From assembly GCF_001675285.1 (NCBI RefSeq), contig NZ_LSGQ01000030.1, forward strand, positions 558,001 through 622,000: 64,000 nucleotides of DNA, read 5' to 3'. The first letter of the stretch is position 1, and each line of letters opens with the position of its first letter. Under the pieces are notes generated by a model. That model had not been told where the DNA came from. It did no database searches and worked only from the letters and a program-made list of their open reading frames with translations. The position numbers and the translations under genes were made by a program. Positions 35,807-45,115 of the stretch are shown piece after piece. The stretch is from Elizabethkingia miricola. Lineage in GTDB: Bacteria > Bacteroidota > Bacteroidia > Flavobacteriales > Weeksellaceae.

Positions 35807-36454
35807 ATGAAAAAAGTATTTTTCCTTATTCTTAGTTTACTATTAGTTTCCTGTCAGGGGCAGGAGAAGAGGAAGAGCACGGTTAAGCAAAATAAAATGG
35901 AAAATAAATTAGCGTATGCAACCATTGGAGGTGGTTGTTTTTGGTGTGTTGAATCATGCTTTAATATGTTAAAAGGGGTAGACTCTGTTATCTCAGGCTA
36001 TTCCGGCGGGCATAAAGCGAATCCTACCTATGAAGAAGTTTGTACCGGAGATACAGGACATGCTGAGGTTGTACAGATAGCTTATGACCCTGCGGTAATC
36101 AGCTACAAGCAACTGATGGAGGTATTCTTATTTCTTCATGATCCGACACAGCTAAACAGACAAGGAAATGATATAGGGACACAGTACAGATCTGTAGTAT
36201 TCTATAACAGTGAAGAGCAGAAAAAAGAAACAGAAGAGGCTTTAAAAGAATCTGAGGCTAAACAACAATGGAACGGTAAATATGTAACGCAAGTTGTTCC
36301 GTTTGAAAAATTCTGGCCGGCAGAAGCTTACCATCAGGGCTATTATAAAGAGAATCCAAATCAGCCTTACTGTAGCGCTGTTGTAGGCCCTAAAATTCAG
36401 AAGTTCAAAAAATACTTTGGTGAAAAGGGTTGGTTAAAATCCGAAGAAAACTAA
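35807..36454 (+). CDS. msrA: Peptide methionine sulfoxide reductase A, lipoprotein form
   Basis: 215 residues. Reduces the S epimer of methionine sulfoxide in proteins. Signal MKKVFFLILSLLLVSC with lipid Cys16 places it in the envelope, not the cytoplasm. Catalytic Cys44 in GGGCFWCVE; Cys47 and Cys51 follow. Other family marks: GVDSVISGYSGGHKANPTYEEVCTGDTGHAE and the C-terminal YHQGYYKENPNQPYC, whose Cys may resolve the sulfenic acid. No MsrB domain is fused. Monocistronic between two terminators. Confidence 0.95.
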   Translation: MKKVFFLILSLLLVSCQGQEKRKSTVKQNKMENKLAYATIGGGCFWCVESCFNMLKGVDSVISGYSGGHKANPTYEEVCTGDTGHAEVVQIAYDPAVISYKQLMEVFLFLHDPTQLNRQGNDIGTQYRSVVFYNSEEQKKETEEALKESEAKQQWNGKYVTQVVPFEKFWPAEAYHQGYYKENPNQPYCSAVVGPKIQKFKKYFGEKGWLKSEEN

Positions 36455-36470
36455 GTATTTATTAACCATA

Positions 36471-36510
36471 AAAAAACAGTAAGAAACAAAATGCTTCTTA
36501 CTGTTTTTTT
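36471..36510 (+). terminator. Terminator of msrA
   Basis: Fifteen-bp stem AAAAAACAGTAAGAA / TTCTTACTGTTTTTT with a nine-base loop; probably bidirectional, since the acetyltransferase gene converges on it. Confidence 0.9.
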
Positions 36511-36554
36511 ATGTCTATTGAGAAATTTAAATCTTCTCTTCTTTAGATGTAAAG

Positions 36555-37013
36555 CTATAAAGAATGCTTTCTTAGCATTTCAGTATGGGGAATATTATCT
36601 TCAAGATAGCTTTCTCCCACAGGTTCGAAGCCAAGGCTTCCATAGAACTTTAATAGATAATTTTGTGCACTGATTCTGATATCAGGATTGGCGTATCTGT
36701 TTTTAATAGTTTCCAGAGTCAGATTTAGCAAGGGTCTTCCCAGCTTGTGGCTGCGATATTCCGGATGAGTAACAACTCTGCCGATACTGCTTTCAGGATA
36801 CTTTATTCCCTGATCAAACATTCTGCAGTAGGCAACAACTTTACCACCCATTTCTGCCCACAAATGCAATGCTTTCTGATCTGTGTTATCTACATCCTGG
36901 TACGGGCAATTCTGTTCCACAACAAAAACTTCTGCTCTCAGCAGAAGGATTTGATATAATTCGGTTGTTGTAAGCTCTTCAAAAGCTTTTACTTTCCAGA
37001 CAGGAATTTCCAT
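36555..37013 (-). CDS. GNAT-family acetyltransferase (ElaA-like)
   Basis: 152 residues. Looks like ElaA: WKVKAFEELTTTELYQILLLRAEVFVVEQNCPYQDVDNTDQKALHLW is characteristic, followed by the GNAT acetyl-CoA loop IGRVVTHPEYRSHKLGRPLLN. Transfers an acetyl group to an unknown amine. Its start touches the stop of engB (37013), so it is the last gene of the hydrolase-engB-GNAT transcript. Confidence 0.88.
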   Translation of the reverse strand: MEIPVWKVKAFEELTTTELYQILLLRAEVFVVEQNCPYQDVDNTDQKALHLWAEMGGKVVAYCRMFDQGIKYPESSIGRVVTHPEYRSHKLGRPLLNLTLETIKNRYANPDIRISAQNYLLKFYGSLGFEPVGESYLEDNIPHTEMLRKHSL

Positions 37014-37630
37014 TAAAACTTCACCTTATTTTTTTCTAAAATAATATTAGTCTCTCCAATGAAATCAAGAATAGCATCTCCACCTTCTTTTTTCTCAGCA
37101 GAAGTGATATAAGATTGCGGCAGTTCTTCCCAGAATTGTAAAAGCTCATCGTGATATGCTTTTACATGGTTTTCAATAGCTTTGGGTTTTAGCTTGTCCG
37201 CCTTAGTAAATATGATAGAAAACGGAATTCCGGATTCACCACACCACTGCATAAATTCGATGTCAATTTTCTGAGGAGCATGGCGAATGTCTACCAATAC
37301 AAATAGATTCACCAGATTATTACGGTTTAGGATATAATTGGTGATTAGTTTTTCAAAACTTTTACGAAGAGTCTTCGATACTTTTGCATATCCATAACCA
37401 GGTAAATCGGTAAGATACCAGGTCTCATTTACAAGAAAATGATTGATAAGCTGTGTTTTTCCGGGAGTCTGTGAGGTTTTTGCAAGGTCCTTTCTATCCA
37501 TCATCGCATTGATGAGAGAAGATTTTCCCACATTGGATCTTCCGATAAATGCGTATTCCGGAAGATTAGCTTCAGGGCACTCCTGCCATTTGCTGCTACT
37601 TTTTACAAAGTCAACTGATTTTATCAGCAT
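37013..37630 (-). CDS. engB: Ribosome biogenesis GTP-binding protein EngB/YsxC
   Basis: 205-residue essential GTPase for late assembly of the large ribosomal subunit. G1 [15 protein letters not shown]2 region with [15 protein letters not shown]3 DLPGYG, G4 TKAD, G5 TSAEK are all readable in order. Middle gene of a three-gene unit; start and stop abut both neighbours. Confidence 0.96.
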   Translation of the reverse strand: MLIKSVDFVKSSSKWQECPEANLPEYAFIGRSNVGKSSLINAMMDRKDLAKTSQTPGKTQLINHFLVNETWYLTDLPGYGYAKVSKTLRKSFEKLITNYILNRNNLVNLFVLVDIRHAPQKIDIEFMQWCGESGIPFSIIFTKADKLKPKAIENHVKAYHDELLQFWEELPQSYITSAEKKEGGDAILDFIGETNIILEKNKVKF

Positions 37631-38392
37631 TTATATTTTGTCTTTTAACCAGTTATACAATATATCACTAAACTCTTTTGGCTTTTCCATCATGGCAGCG
37701 TGGCCGCATTCATCGATCCAGAAAAGATCAGAGTTTGGTATTTCTTTATGCATTTCTTCTGCTACCTCAGGTGGAGTAACATTGTCCTGCTTACCCCAGA
37801 TAATACATGTTGGACATTTAATATCCGGAAGATCATTCTGCATATTGTGTTTAATGGCACTTCTGGCAAGCATAACTGTTTTTATACCTTTCATTCTGTC
37901 ATTCACCACGGCAAAAACTTCGTCCACAAGTTCATCTGTTGCCACTTCAGGGTTGAAGAATACTTCTTCTGTTTTTCTTTTGATATAAGTTTTATCGCTT
38001 TTTCTTGGAAAAGAATCACCGAAAGTACGCTCATATAATCCTGAACTCCCTGTAAGAACAAGATGTTTAACAAGATCTGGTCTTGCTAGTGCTGTTATAA
38101 GTCCTACATGTCCGCCCATAGAGTTCCCCACAAGAGTTACCGGGGCTTTAATATGTTCTTCTATAAAACGGATTACATATTTAGATATACTTGTAAGATT
38201 AGTATTTAAAACAGGCAAATCATAAATAGGAAGTTGTGGTACGAATACTTTAAATCCTTTTTCCGAGAAGTATGCTGACATTTCATCGAAATTGCTCAAA
38301 CCACCCATTAATCCGTGCAACAGCACCATAGGATATCCTTCTCCTGCTTCCATATAGGTGAATTTCTTCTCTTTTTTTGTTTTAAAAATCAT
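37631..38392 (-). CDS. Alpha/beta hydrolase
   Basis: 253 residues, cytoplasmic. Oxyanion region LLHGLMGG, nucleophile elbow VGNSMGGHVG (Ser105 region), acid in IWGKQDNVTP and catalytic His in DECGHAAMMEKP. Esterase, lipase or related hydrolase of the proline-iminopeptidase/MhpC-like superfamily; substrate unknown. First gene of the transcript with engB and the acetyltransferase, with a perfect -7 element at 38416-38423. Confidence 0.9.
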   Translation of the reverse strand: MIFKTKKEKKFTYMEAGEGYPMVLLHGLMGGLSNFDEMSAYFSEKGFKVFVPQLPIYDLPVLNTNLTSISKYVIRFIEEHIKAPVTLVGNSMGGHVGLITALARPDLVKHLVLTGSSGLYERTFGDSFPRKSDKTYIKRKTEEVFFNPEVATDELVDEVFAVVNDRMKGIKTVMLARSAIKHNMQNDLPDIKCPTCIIWGKQDNVTPPEVAEEMHKEIPNSDLFWIDECGHAAMMEKPKEFSDILYNWLKDKI

Positions 38393-38415
38393 AATTATAT
38401 GTTGCCTAAACCCTG

Positions 38416-38423
38416 CAAAAATA
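38416..38423 (-). promoter_or_regulatory. -7 promoter element for the hydrolase-engB unit
   Basis: Reads TATTTTTG on the minus strand, perfect TAnnTTTG, 23 bases upstream of the ATG. Confidence 0.45.
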
Positions 38424-38596
38424 CGAAAAAATCAAGTCTTGATTAGAGGTAAAGTTGATTAATATGTCAGAAATTACAAAATTTTAATATCAATCAGATC
38501 TCTTTTTATGAAAAAAAATAAAAATATATGATAAACTGTTATAAACCAAAATATTAGAAAACACAGGAGATTCGTTAAAATTTTGGAAATCAAAAG

Positions 38597-38605
38597 TTAT
38601 CCACA
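38597..38605 (+). promoter_or_regulatory. DnaA box upstream of mraZ
   Basis: TTATCCACA, an exact match to the high-affinity DnaA box, 12 bases before the first MraZ repeat. A single site; might tie division gene expression to replication initiation, or be a chance match. Confidence 0.4.
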
Positions 38606-38616
38606 ATAAACAAAAT

Positions 38617-38641
38617 AGTGGTATGAAGTGGTAAAAAGTGG
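38617..38641 (+). promoter_or_regulatory. MraZ operator: three AGTGG repeats at 10-bp spacing
   Basis: AGTGG at 38617, 38627 and 38637, each exactly 10 bases apart. MraZ of E. coli binds three TGGGN repeats separated by five bases, the same period. The repeats overlap the expected -33 region of the promoter whose -7 element is at 38653-38660, so bound MraZ would block it. Confidence 0.8.
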
Positions 38642-38652
38642 AAATATTTGTA

Positions 38653-38660
38653 TAAATTTG
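38653..38660 (+). promoter_or_regulatory. -7 promoter element of the division/cell-wall cluster
   Basis: TAAATTTG, perfect TAnnTTTG, only six bases before the mraZ ATG at 38667, so the transcript would be leaderless or almost so. Confidence 0.65.
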
Positions 38661-38666
38661 TCCCAA

Positions 38667-39134
38667 ATGAATAATTTCATCGGGACATATGAGTGTAAAA
38701 TTGACGATAAAGGCCGCTTGAAAGTACCTGCGTCGCTGGTGAAGCAAATGGAGAATTTTGCTGACCAGCCGTTTGTTGTTAAGCGATCTGTTTTTCAGTC
38801 ATGTCTTGAAGTGTATCCGATGAGTGGTTGGGAAAAATTAATGGTCAAAATTAATAGTCTTAACCGATTTGTAAAGAAAAACGCAGATTTTATCAGAATG
38901 TTTACGGCTGGTGTAAAAACAGTGGAGGTGGATAATGCAGGCAGGTTACAGATTTCTAAAGACTTGGTACAGTATTCAGGTCTTAAGAAAGATGTTGTGG
39001 TTACGAGTGCCGGAGAGCTTTTCGAGATTTGGGACAAAGAAACGTACGAGCAGGTAATTTCAACAAATGATGTTGATTTTGCAGCATTAGCGGAAGAAGT
39101 AATGGGATCAATAAATCCAGAAGATGTATCATAA
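38667..39134 (+). CDS. mraZ: Transcriptional regulator MraZ
   Basis: 155 residues from ATG 38667 (MNNFIGTYECKIDDKGRLKVPASL); the ORF is open upstream to 38628 but that part overlaps the operator and promoter. Two AbrB-like SpoVT domains, each with a DxxGRL/I-type turn: DDKGRLKVP and DNAGRLQISKDL. MraZ forms a ring and represses its own operon. First gene of the cluster and overlaps rsmH by 11 bases. Confidence 0.95.
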   Translation: MNNFIGTYECKIDDKGRLKVPASLVKQMENFADQPFVVKRSVFQSCLEVYPMSGWEKLMVKINSLNRFVKKNADFIRMFTAGVKTVEVDNAGRLQISKDLVQYSGLKKDVVVTSAGELFEIWDKETYEQVISTNDVDFAALAEEVMGSINPEDVS

Positions 39135-40017
39135 CCCAGTATTATTAGATGAAAGTGTCAGTGGCCTTATTACTAATCCGGACGGAATCTATGTAGATTG
39201 CACTTTTGGAGGAGGAGGTCATTCACGGGAGATTCTTTCCAGACTCTCCGACAAAGGGCGTTTATATTCCTTTGATCAGGATCTGGATGCTCTTGAGAAT
39301 AAAATAAATGATGAAAGATTTACGCTGGTAAATCAAAATTTTCGTTTCCTCGAAAATAGTTTGTTAATGTATGGTGTAAGCCAGGTTGATGGTGTTTTGG
39401 CGGATCTTGGTGTTTCTTCTCATCAGTTCGATGAGGCAGACAGAGGATTCTCTATACGGACAGACGGACCTTTGGATATGAGAATGAACACTATGCAGGG
39501 CCTGGATGCCAAGAAAGTAGTGAACGAATATGAAGAGGAGCAGTTGGCGGATATTTTTTATCTCTATGGAGAATTGCGTGATGCCAGAAAGCTTGCAAGA
39601 GAATTGGTGGCAGCTCGTAAAAAAGGAGAGATTAAAACAACGGAAGATCTGAAGAAAGTCTTCTTTTATATCCCGACACATAAGAGCAATAAATTTTTTG
39701 CTCAGATTTTTCAGGCTATAAGAATAGAGGTGAATCAGGAGCTAGAGGTGCTGAAAGAAATGTTGGAACAATCTTACAGAGTTTTAAAGCCTGAAGGCAG
39801 ACTTTCTGTAATATCCTATCATTCACTGGAAGACAGACTTGTTAAACGTTTCTTGAAAAATGGAATGTTTGAAGGGGAGCCTGAAAGAGATATTTACGGG
39901 AATTATAAAAAATCTTTCGAACTCCTGAAGAACAAAGCAATTGTTCCGACAGAAGAGGAGATTGAAGAAAACTCTCGTGCGAGAAGCGCAAAACTGAGAA
40001 TAGGAGCTAAGGTTTAA
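39124..40017 (+). CDS. rsmH: 16S rRNA (cytosine-1402-N4)-methyltransferase RsmH
   Basis: 297 residues. SAM-dependent methylation of C1402 at the ribosomal P site. Opening MYHNPVLLDESVSGL and SAM loop VDCTFGGGGHSREIL are characteristic, as are DGVLADLGVSSHQFDEADRGFSIRTDGPLDMRMN, and YHSLEDRLVKRF near the C-terminus. Translationally coupled to mraZ by overlap. Confidence 0.97.
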   Translation: MYHNPVLLDESVSGLITNPDGIYVDCTFGGGGHSREILSRLSDKGRLYSFDQDLDALENKINDERFTLVNQNFRFLENSLLMYGVSQVDGVLADLGVSSHQFDEADRGFSIRTDGPLDMRMNTMQGLDAKKVVNEYEEEQLADIFYLYGELRDARKLARELVAARKKGEIKTTEDLKKVFFYIPTHKSNKFFAQIFQAIRIEVNQELEVLKEMLEQSYRVLKPEGRLSVISYHSLEDRLVKRFLKNGMFEGEPERDIYGNYKKSFELLKNKAIVPTEEEIEENSRARSAKLRIGAKV

Positions 40018-40037
40018 GATAAAAAAACACAATATTA

Positions 40038-40409
40038 ATGGCTAAAAAAGCTTCAACGCCTAAGCAAAGGAAACGATTAACCTTCATAGATGTTGTGAAG
40101 GGGAATTTCCTTAATAGGGATGAAGTAAAAGAACATTATAAATATTTTACACTGGTTTTTATACTGATGATGGTGATGATTTATTCTAACCACTTGGTAA
40201 ACCAGAAAATAGAAATTGTTAACGGCCTTAAAGAACAAAGTGAAGAATACAAATCCAGAAATGCTTATGCACAGAGCAGACTGATCCATATCAAAATGGA
40301 ATCAGAGCTTAGCAAAGAAATGGGAAAGGATTCATTAATGACGTTGGAGAGTCATCCGACTAAACTTTTAATAAAAATGGATTCAATTGATGGTAAGAAA
40401 AGGAAGTGA
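40038..40409 (+). CDS. ftsL: FtsL-like cell division protein
   Basis: 123 residues, position and layout of FtsL: a basic N-terminus (MAKKASTPKQRKRLTFIDV), a single membrane helix near residues 37-55 (YFTLVFILMMVMIYSNHLV) and a periplasmic heptad-like coiled region (VNGLKEQSEEYKSRNAYAQSRLIHIKMESELS). Sequence alone would not name it; the place between rsmH and ftsI does. It would form the FtsQLB complex that activates FtsWI. Overlaps ftsI by 20 bases. Confidence 0.85.
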   Translation: MAKKASTPKQRKRLTFIDVVKGNFLNRDEVKEHYKYFTLVFILMMVMIYSNHLVNQKIEIVNGLKEQSEEYKSRNAYAQSRLIHIKMESELSKEMGKDSLMTLESHPTKLLIKMDSIDGKKRK

Positions 40410-42384
40410 ATACAATGAAAAAAGAAGCAAGATGCTTTTTTGGGGATATGCCTTTGTTGGTGTAGCCCTATTGACTTTTGTTGTATTTGTTGCCAGGATT
40501 ATCATTCTTCAGAATACAAATGTTGAGGAGTATAAAGACAACATTATTAATAAGAATTACCGGGAAGCAACATTAAAGGCTGCTCGGGGGAATCTTTTTG
40601 CTTCGGATGGTTCTATTCTGGCGACAACAGTAATGCGCTATGATATTTATCTTGACTTCAAAACCATGCGGGATACCATATATAAAAATAACGCAGGTAA
40701 ATTGTCGGATTCTTTGGGCGCCATGTTTGGTAAGCCCGCTTCTTATTTTAGGCAAAGACTGGATCAGCAGAAAAAATCCGAAAATCAGTATTATCCTTTG
40801 GTAAAGGGACTTGATTTCGATCAATATGACAGAATTCGCAAGTTTCCGATTTTTAACAGAGGAAAAAATAAAGGTGGATTTATTGTAGATCGCGAATATC
40901 GTAGAGAAATTGCTACGGCTCAGATTGGATCGGGAACTATAGGAATGGACCGCGACGGAGCAAAATCAGGATTTGAGGGCGCTTTTAGTAAATTCCTTAC
41001 AGGTACTGACGGAACCCGTTTAGAACAAAGAATTAACTCTACCCAATGGAAGCCAATTGACTTCTGGAAGGTAAAGGAACCTGTAAACGGAATGGATGTC
41101 TATACAACATTGGATCTTCGTGTACAGGATATTGCACATTCGGCATTGGAAAAACAATTGGTAGAGTTTGATGCGGATCATGGAAGTGTTATTGTAATGG
41201 AGACCGAAACAGGTAAGGTGAGAGCGATGGTGAACCTTCGCAGAACGGAACCTGGTATATATGTAGATGCATATAACTACGCAATAAAAGATGCTACAGA
41301 GCCGGGATCTATTTGGAAAACGGTAACATTGCTGGCTGCAATGGATGATGGATTTGTAGATGAGAATACAAAAATAAATATTGGAGGTATAGAGTGGACA
41401 TATGCCGGGCAAAGGATTACAGATAGCCATTCCGGTGGTGTTTACGATATCAGTGATATTATGGCGCAATCTAGTAATATTGGTGCAGCAAAAGTGATTA
41501 CTTCTCATTATGCAGATAATCCTCAGATTTTATTTGATCACCTTAAAAAATGGAAGCTGTACGAAAAAATGAATATTGAGCTTCCTGGTGTAACAAGACC
41601 TCGTGTTCTTACACCTGCCAATAAAAGATGGTCAAAAGGAGCTTTGGCTTCTATTGCCTTCGGATATGGTGTTAATGTAAACCAATTACAGCTTACAACT
41701 TTCTATAATGGTGTTGCCAATAAAGGAAAGATGGTAAAACCATTATTCATTGATAAGATCATGAAAGAAGGAAAAGTCGTTTATGAGGCTAAACCTGAAG
41801 TAATGGTTCAGAAAATGGCTTCTGATAAAGCGATAGAAATGATGACGCATTCTTTGACAAAGGCTGTAGAAAAAGGTACTGCAAAAAGTATCTATACACC
41901 AAATCTAAAGATTGCAGGAAAAACAGGAACTGCTCGTTTTGAATACTGGAAGCCGGGACCAATGAAGTATATAGCATCGTTTGCAGGATATTTCCCTGCG
42001 GATAATCCTAAGTATACATGTATCGTGGTGATTAACCAGCCGGATAACTCAAAAGGCTTTTATGGAGCAAGAGTGGCGGCCCCTGCTTTTAAAGAAATTG
42101 CAGGAAAAATATTCCTTAAGACACCGCTGAATGTAAACAAGGAAATGTTGGTGAATAAGAAGGTGGATATGAGCAGAATGATTGAACCAACACGGAAAGT
42201 AAGCGTAGATAGTAACAAGATGCCAAATTTGGTAGGATTGATGGGACGGAATGTAATCCCGCAGTTGGAAAATTTAGGTTATCGTGTTGAATATAAAGGT
42301 GCTGGAAAAGTATTAGAGCAATTTCCGGCAGAAGGAACAAAGATTAACGGGAATCAGAAAATTTATTTAAGTCTTCAGAATTAA
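40390..42384 (+). CDS. ftsI: Division-specific transpeptidase FtsI (PBP3) with PASTA domain
   Basis: 664 residues from ATG 40390 (the TTG codon before it is not needed). One N-terminal membrane helix (GYAFVGVALLTFVVFVARIII), dimerisation domain, then the penicillin-binding transpeptidase: SxxK in EPGSIWKTV, SxN in AQSSNIGA, KTG in AGKTGTARF. A C-terminal PASTA-like domain (MPNLVGLMGRNVIPQLENLG) follows, which E. coli FtsI lacks but many Bacteroidota have. Crosslinks septal peptidoglycan with FtsW. Stop overlaps the murE start (TAATG). Confidence 0.96.
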   Translation: MVRKGSEYNEKRSKMLFWGYAFVGVALLTFVVFVARIIILQNTNVEEYKDNIINKNYREATLKAARGNLFASDGSILATTVMRYDIYLDFKTMRDTIYKNNAGKLSDSLGAMFGKPASYFRQRLDQQKKSENQYYPLVKGLDFDQYDRIRKFPIFNRGKNKGGFIVDREYRREIATAQIGSGTIGMDRDGAKSGFEGAFSKFLTGTDGTRLEQRINSTQWKPIDFWKVKEPVNGMDVYTTLDLRVQDIAHSALEKQLVEFDADHGSVIVMETETGKVRAMVNLRRTEPGIYVDAYNYAIKDATEPGSIWKTVTLLAAMDDGFVDENTKINIGGIEWTYAGQRITDSHSGGVYDISDIMAQSSNIGAAKVITSHYADNPQILFDHLKKWKLYEKMNIELPGVTRPRVLTPANKRWSKGALASIAFGYGVNVNQLQLTTFYNGVANKGKMVKPLFIDKIMKEGKVVYEAKPEVMVQKMASDKAIEMMTHSLTKAVEKGTAKSIYTPNLKIAGKTGTARFEYWKPGPMKYIASFAGYFPADNPKYTCIVVINQPDNSKGFYGARVAAPAFKEIAGKIFLKTPLNVNKEMLVNKKVDMSRMIEPTRKVSVDSNKMPNLVGLMGRNVIPQLENLGYRVEYKGAGKVLEQFPAEGTKINGNQKIYLSLQN

Positions 42385-43844
42385 TGTTATTAGAAAAAGT
42401 ATTACATAGAATATCCGTTTTAAATTCTCAGGGAGAACTTTCCCGTGAGATTTCAAAGATTGTTTTTGATTCAAGAAAAGCAATAGATAGTGCTATGTAT
42501 GTAGCAATGAAGGGGGTAGTAGCGGATGGACATCAGTTTATAAATGCTGCAATAGAGAAAGGAGCTAACGTTATTGTTTGTGAAGAAATTCCGTCCGATA
42601 AGAAAGAAAATGTAACCTATATTCAGGTTAAAGATACAGCTGTTGCTTTAGGTCATCTGGCAAGCAATTTTTATGGTAATCCATCGGAGAAATTAAACCT
42701 TATCGGAGTTACCGGAACCAATGGAAAAACTTCTGTAACAACATTATTATTTGATGTGTTTACTCAATTGGGGCATGAATGTGCACTGATATCTACTGTT
42801 GAGAATCGTATTGGAGAAAAGGTTATCCCATCGACTCACACAACACCAGACGTGATAACGCTGAATGAACTTCTGTCAGAAGCTGTATATGAAGATTGTG
42901 AATATGCTTTTATGGAAGTAAGCTCACATGGTATTCACCAGCACAGAACAGAGGGACTGCATTTTAAAATTGCAGGATTTACTAATATTAGCCATGATCA
43001 TTTAGACTACCACAAGACTTTTCTGGAGTATCTGAATGTGAAGAAATCATATTTCGATAACCTTCCAGATACAGCTGTTGCTATTACCAATATAGACGAT
43101 AAGAACGGAATGGTAATGCTGCAGAATACCAAAGCAAAGAAGAAAACTTATGCTTTGAAAACACTTGCAGATTACCATGGTAAAATTCTTGAATCTGACT
43201 TTAACGGAATGTTGTTAAACTTCAATGGTAAAGAATTCTGGACGAGCCTTACAGGAAGGTTTAATGTATATAACCTTTTATTGGTATTCGGAATCGCTGT
43301 TGAACTGGGTATTGAAGAGGGTGAAATACTAAGAGCTGTAAGTCTGCTGAAAAGAGTAAAGGGGCGCTTTGAAACCCTGAAATCCAGAACAGGAATCTTC
43401 TTTGTTGTGGATTATGCACATACTCCGGATGCGCTTGAAAATGTTTTGAACACCATCAACGATATCAGAACCAAAAATGAAAGACTGATTTGTGTTTTTG
43501 GTTGCGGTGGAGACAGGGACCATTCCAAAAGACCGGAAATGGGTGATATTGCATCGAAAAATGCAACATTGGCTATTATCACATCAGATAATCCGAGAAC
43601 AGAAGATCCGTTAGCTATTATCAAAGAAATAGAAGCCGGAGTTCAGCCGCAGAACTACAGCAAATATCTTTCGGTCCCGGATAGAAAAGAAGCGATTAAA
43701 ATGTCTATAAAATTTGCTGAAGGCGGAGATATTGTGCTGGTAGCAGGAAAAGGACATGAAGATTATCAGGAAATTAATGGTGTAAAACATCATTTTGACG
43801 ATAAAGAGACGATACAGGAATTACTAACCATAATGGGAAAATAG
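42384..43844 (+). CDS. murE: UDP-MurNAc-tripeptide synthetase MurE (meso-DAP type)
   Basis: 486 residues. Adds the third amino acid to UDP-MurNAc-L-Ala-D-Glu. ATP loop [15 protein letters not shown], carbamoyl-Lys region [13 protein letters not shown], Mur ligase centre [10 protein letters not shown]. The motif [10 protein letters not shown] contains DNPR, the signature of enzymes that add meso-diaminopimelate and not lysine. Coupled to ftsI by a one-base overlap. Confidence 0.96.
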   Translation: MLLEKVLHRISVLNSQGELSREISKIVFDSRKAIDSAMYVAMKGVVADGHQFINAAIEKGANVIVCEEIPSDKKENVTYIQVKDTAVALGHLASNFYGNPSEKLNLIGVTGTNGKTSVTTLLFDVFTQLGHECALISTVENRIGEKVIPSTHTTPDVITLNELLSEAVYEDCEYAFMEVSSHGIHQHRTEGLHFKIAGFTNISHDHLDYHKTFLEYLNVKKSYFDNLPDTAVAITNIDDKNGMVMLQNTKAKKKTYALKTLADYHGKILESDFNGMLLNFNGKEFWTSLTGRFNVYNLLLVFGIAVELGIEEGEILRAVSLLKRVKGRFETLKSRTGIFFVVDYAHTPDALENVLNTINDIRTKNERLICVFGCGGDRDHSKRPEMGDIASKNATLAIITSDNPRTEDPLAIIKEIEAGVQPQNYSKYLSVPDRKEAIKMSIKFAEGGDIVLVAGKGHEDYQEINGVKHHFDDKETIQELLTIMGK

Positions 43845-43851
43845 AAAACCT

Positions 43852-45081
43852 ATGTTATACTATCTATACGAATACTTAACCGCGCACGGAATTCACATTC
43901 CAGGTATGAATTTGCTGAAGTATATTTCCTTCAGAGCAGGGTTGTCTATTTTAATGTCCCTGGCGATAGCTATGATCTACGGAAAAAGAATCATCAACTT
44001 TTTACGCAGAAAGCAAATGGGGGAATTGGTAAGAGATTTAGGTCTGGAGGGACAGAAGCAAAAAGAAGGGACTCCTACAATGGGTGGACTTATTATAATT
44101 CTAGCCACGATTGTTCCTGTATTATTGTTTACACGTGTATGGAATGTGTACATCGTTTTGCTTATTGTTTCTATGGTTTGGATGGGAGCAATTGGTTTTC
44201 TGGATGACTATTTGAAAAAAGTAAAGAAAAATAAAGACGGACTTCGAGGTATTTTCAAAGTAATAGGACAGGTAGGACTTGGCCTTATTGTAGGTGTTAC
44301 CATGTATTTCCATTCAGATATTACTGTTCAGCGTAAATATGCCAATGCATCACCGGAGAACAGACAGAATATTGAGAAAAACTTTGCACCGCCAGAAAAG
44401 GCAGTTGTATCTACAGTGCCATTTGCGAAAAACAATGAGTTTGATTACAGCAAAATTTTATTCTGGATGGATGATGCTCAGGCACAGGAGTGGGCATGGG
44501 TTGTTTTCATTCCGGTAGTTATATTTATTGTAACAGCAGTATCTAATGGTGCCAATATTACCGATGGTATCGATGGGCTTGCAGCAGGTACCAGTGCCAT
44601 AATATTGTCCACGCTGGCATTCTTTGCCTATTTGTCGGGGAATATTGTCTTCGCGGATTATCTCAATATTATGTTCCTTCCGAATATGGGAGAAACAACC
44701 ATATTTGCGATTGCAATGGTGGGAGCAGTTATTGGTTTCTACTGGTACAATACTTATCCGGCTCAGGTCTTTATGGGAGATACAGGAAGTCTTATGTTAG
44801 GTGGCGTAATTGCAGTATTGGCTATTATCCTTAGAAAAGAATTATTAATACCTGTGCTTTGCGGAGTGTTCTTAATAGAACTTGTATCTGTAATGCTTCA
44901 GGTGGCTTATTTTAAATATACGAAGAAGAAATTTGGAGAAGGAAAAAGAATTTTCCTGATGTCTCCATTACATCACCATTATCAGAAAAAATCTTATCAC
45001 GAATCTAAAATCGTGAATAGATTTATGATTATAGGAATTATGCTGGCGGTTATTTGTCTAATTACACTAAAAGTAAGATAA
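43852..45081 (+). CDS. mraY: Phospho-MurNAc-pentapeptide transferase MraY
   Basis: 409 residues, about ten membrane helices. Transfers phospho-MurNAc-pentapeptide to undecaprenyl phosphate to make lipid I. Motifs [20 protein letters not shown] (Asp pair), [15 protein letters not shown], and [15 protein letters not shown] near the end are the MraY signature. Slightly longer than E. coli MraY because of a loop near residues 155-195 ([20 protein letters not shown]). Confidence 0.97.
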   Translation: MLYYLYEYLTAHGIHIPGMNLLKYISFRAGLSILMSLAIAMIYGKRIINFLRRKQMGELVRDLGLEGQKQKEGTPTMGGLIIILATIVPVLLFTRVWNVYIVLLIVSMVWMGAIGFLDDYLKKVKKNKDGLRGIFKVIGQVGLGLIVGVTMYFHSDITVQRKYANASPENRQNIEKNFAPPEKAVVSTVPFAKNNEFDYSKILFWMDDAQAQEWAWVVFIPVVIFIVTAVSNGANITDGIDGLAAGTSAIILSTLAFFAYLSGNIVFADYLNIMFLPNMGETTIFAIAMVGAVIGFYWYNTYPAQVFMGDTGSLMLGGVIAVLAIILRKELLIPVLCGVFLIELVSVMLQVAYFKYTKKKFGEGKRIFLMSPLHHHYQKKSYHESKIVNRFMIIGIMLAVICLITLKVR

Positions 45082-45115
45082 AATGGAAAAGCATGCAGAG
45101 ATCCAGAGCGGAAGG

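Noticed and set aside
37443..37988. Plus-strand ORF of 181 codons
   Set aside because: Antisense shadow of engB and the hydrolase, both of which have intact motifs on the other strand.
38490..38747. Minus-strand ORF of 85 codons over the mraZ upstream region
   Set aside because: It runs antisense across the MraZ operator, the promoter and the mraZ start, has low-complexity Phe/Leu content and no family likeness.
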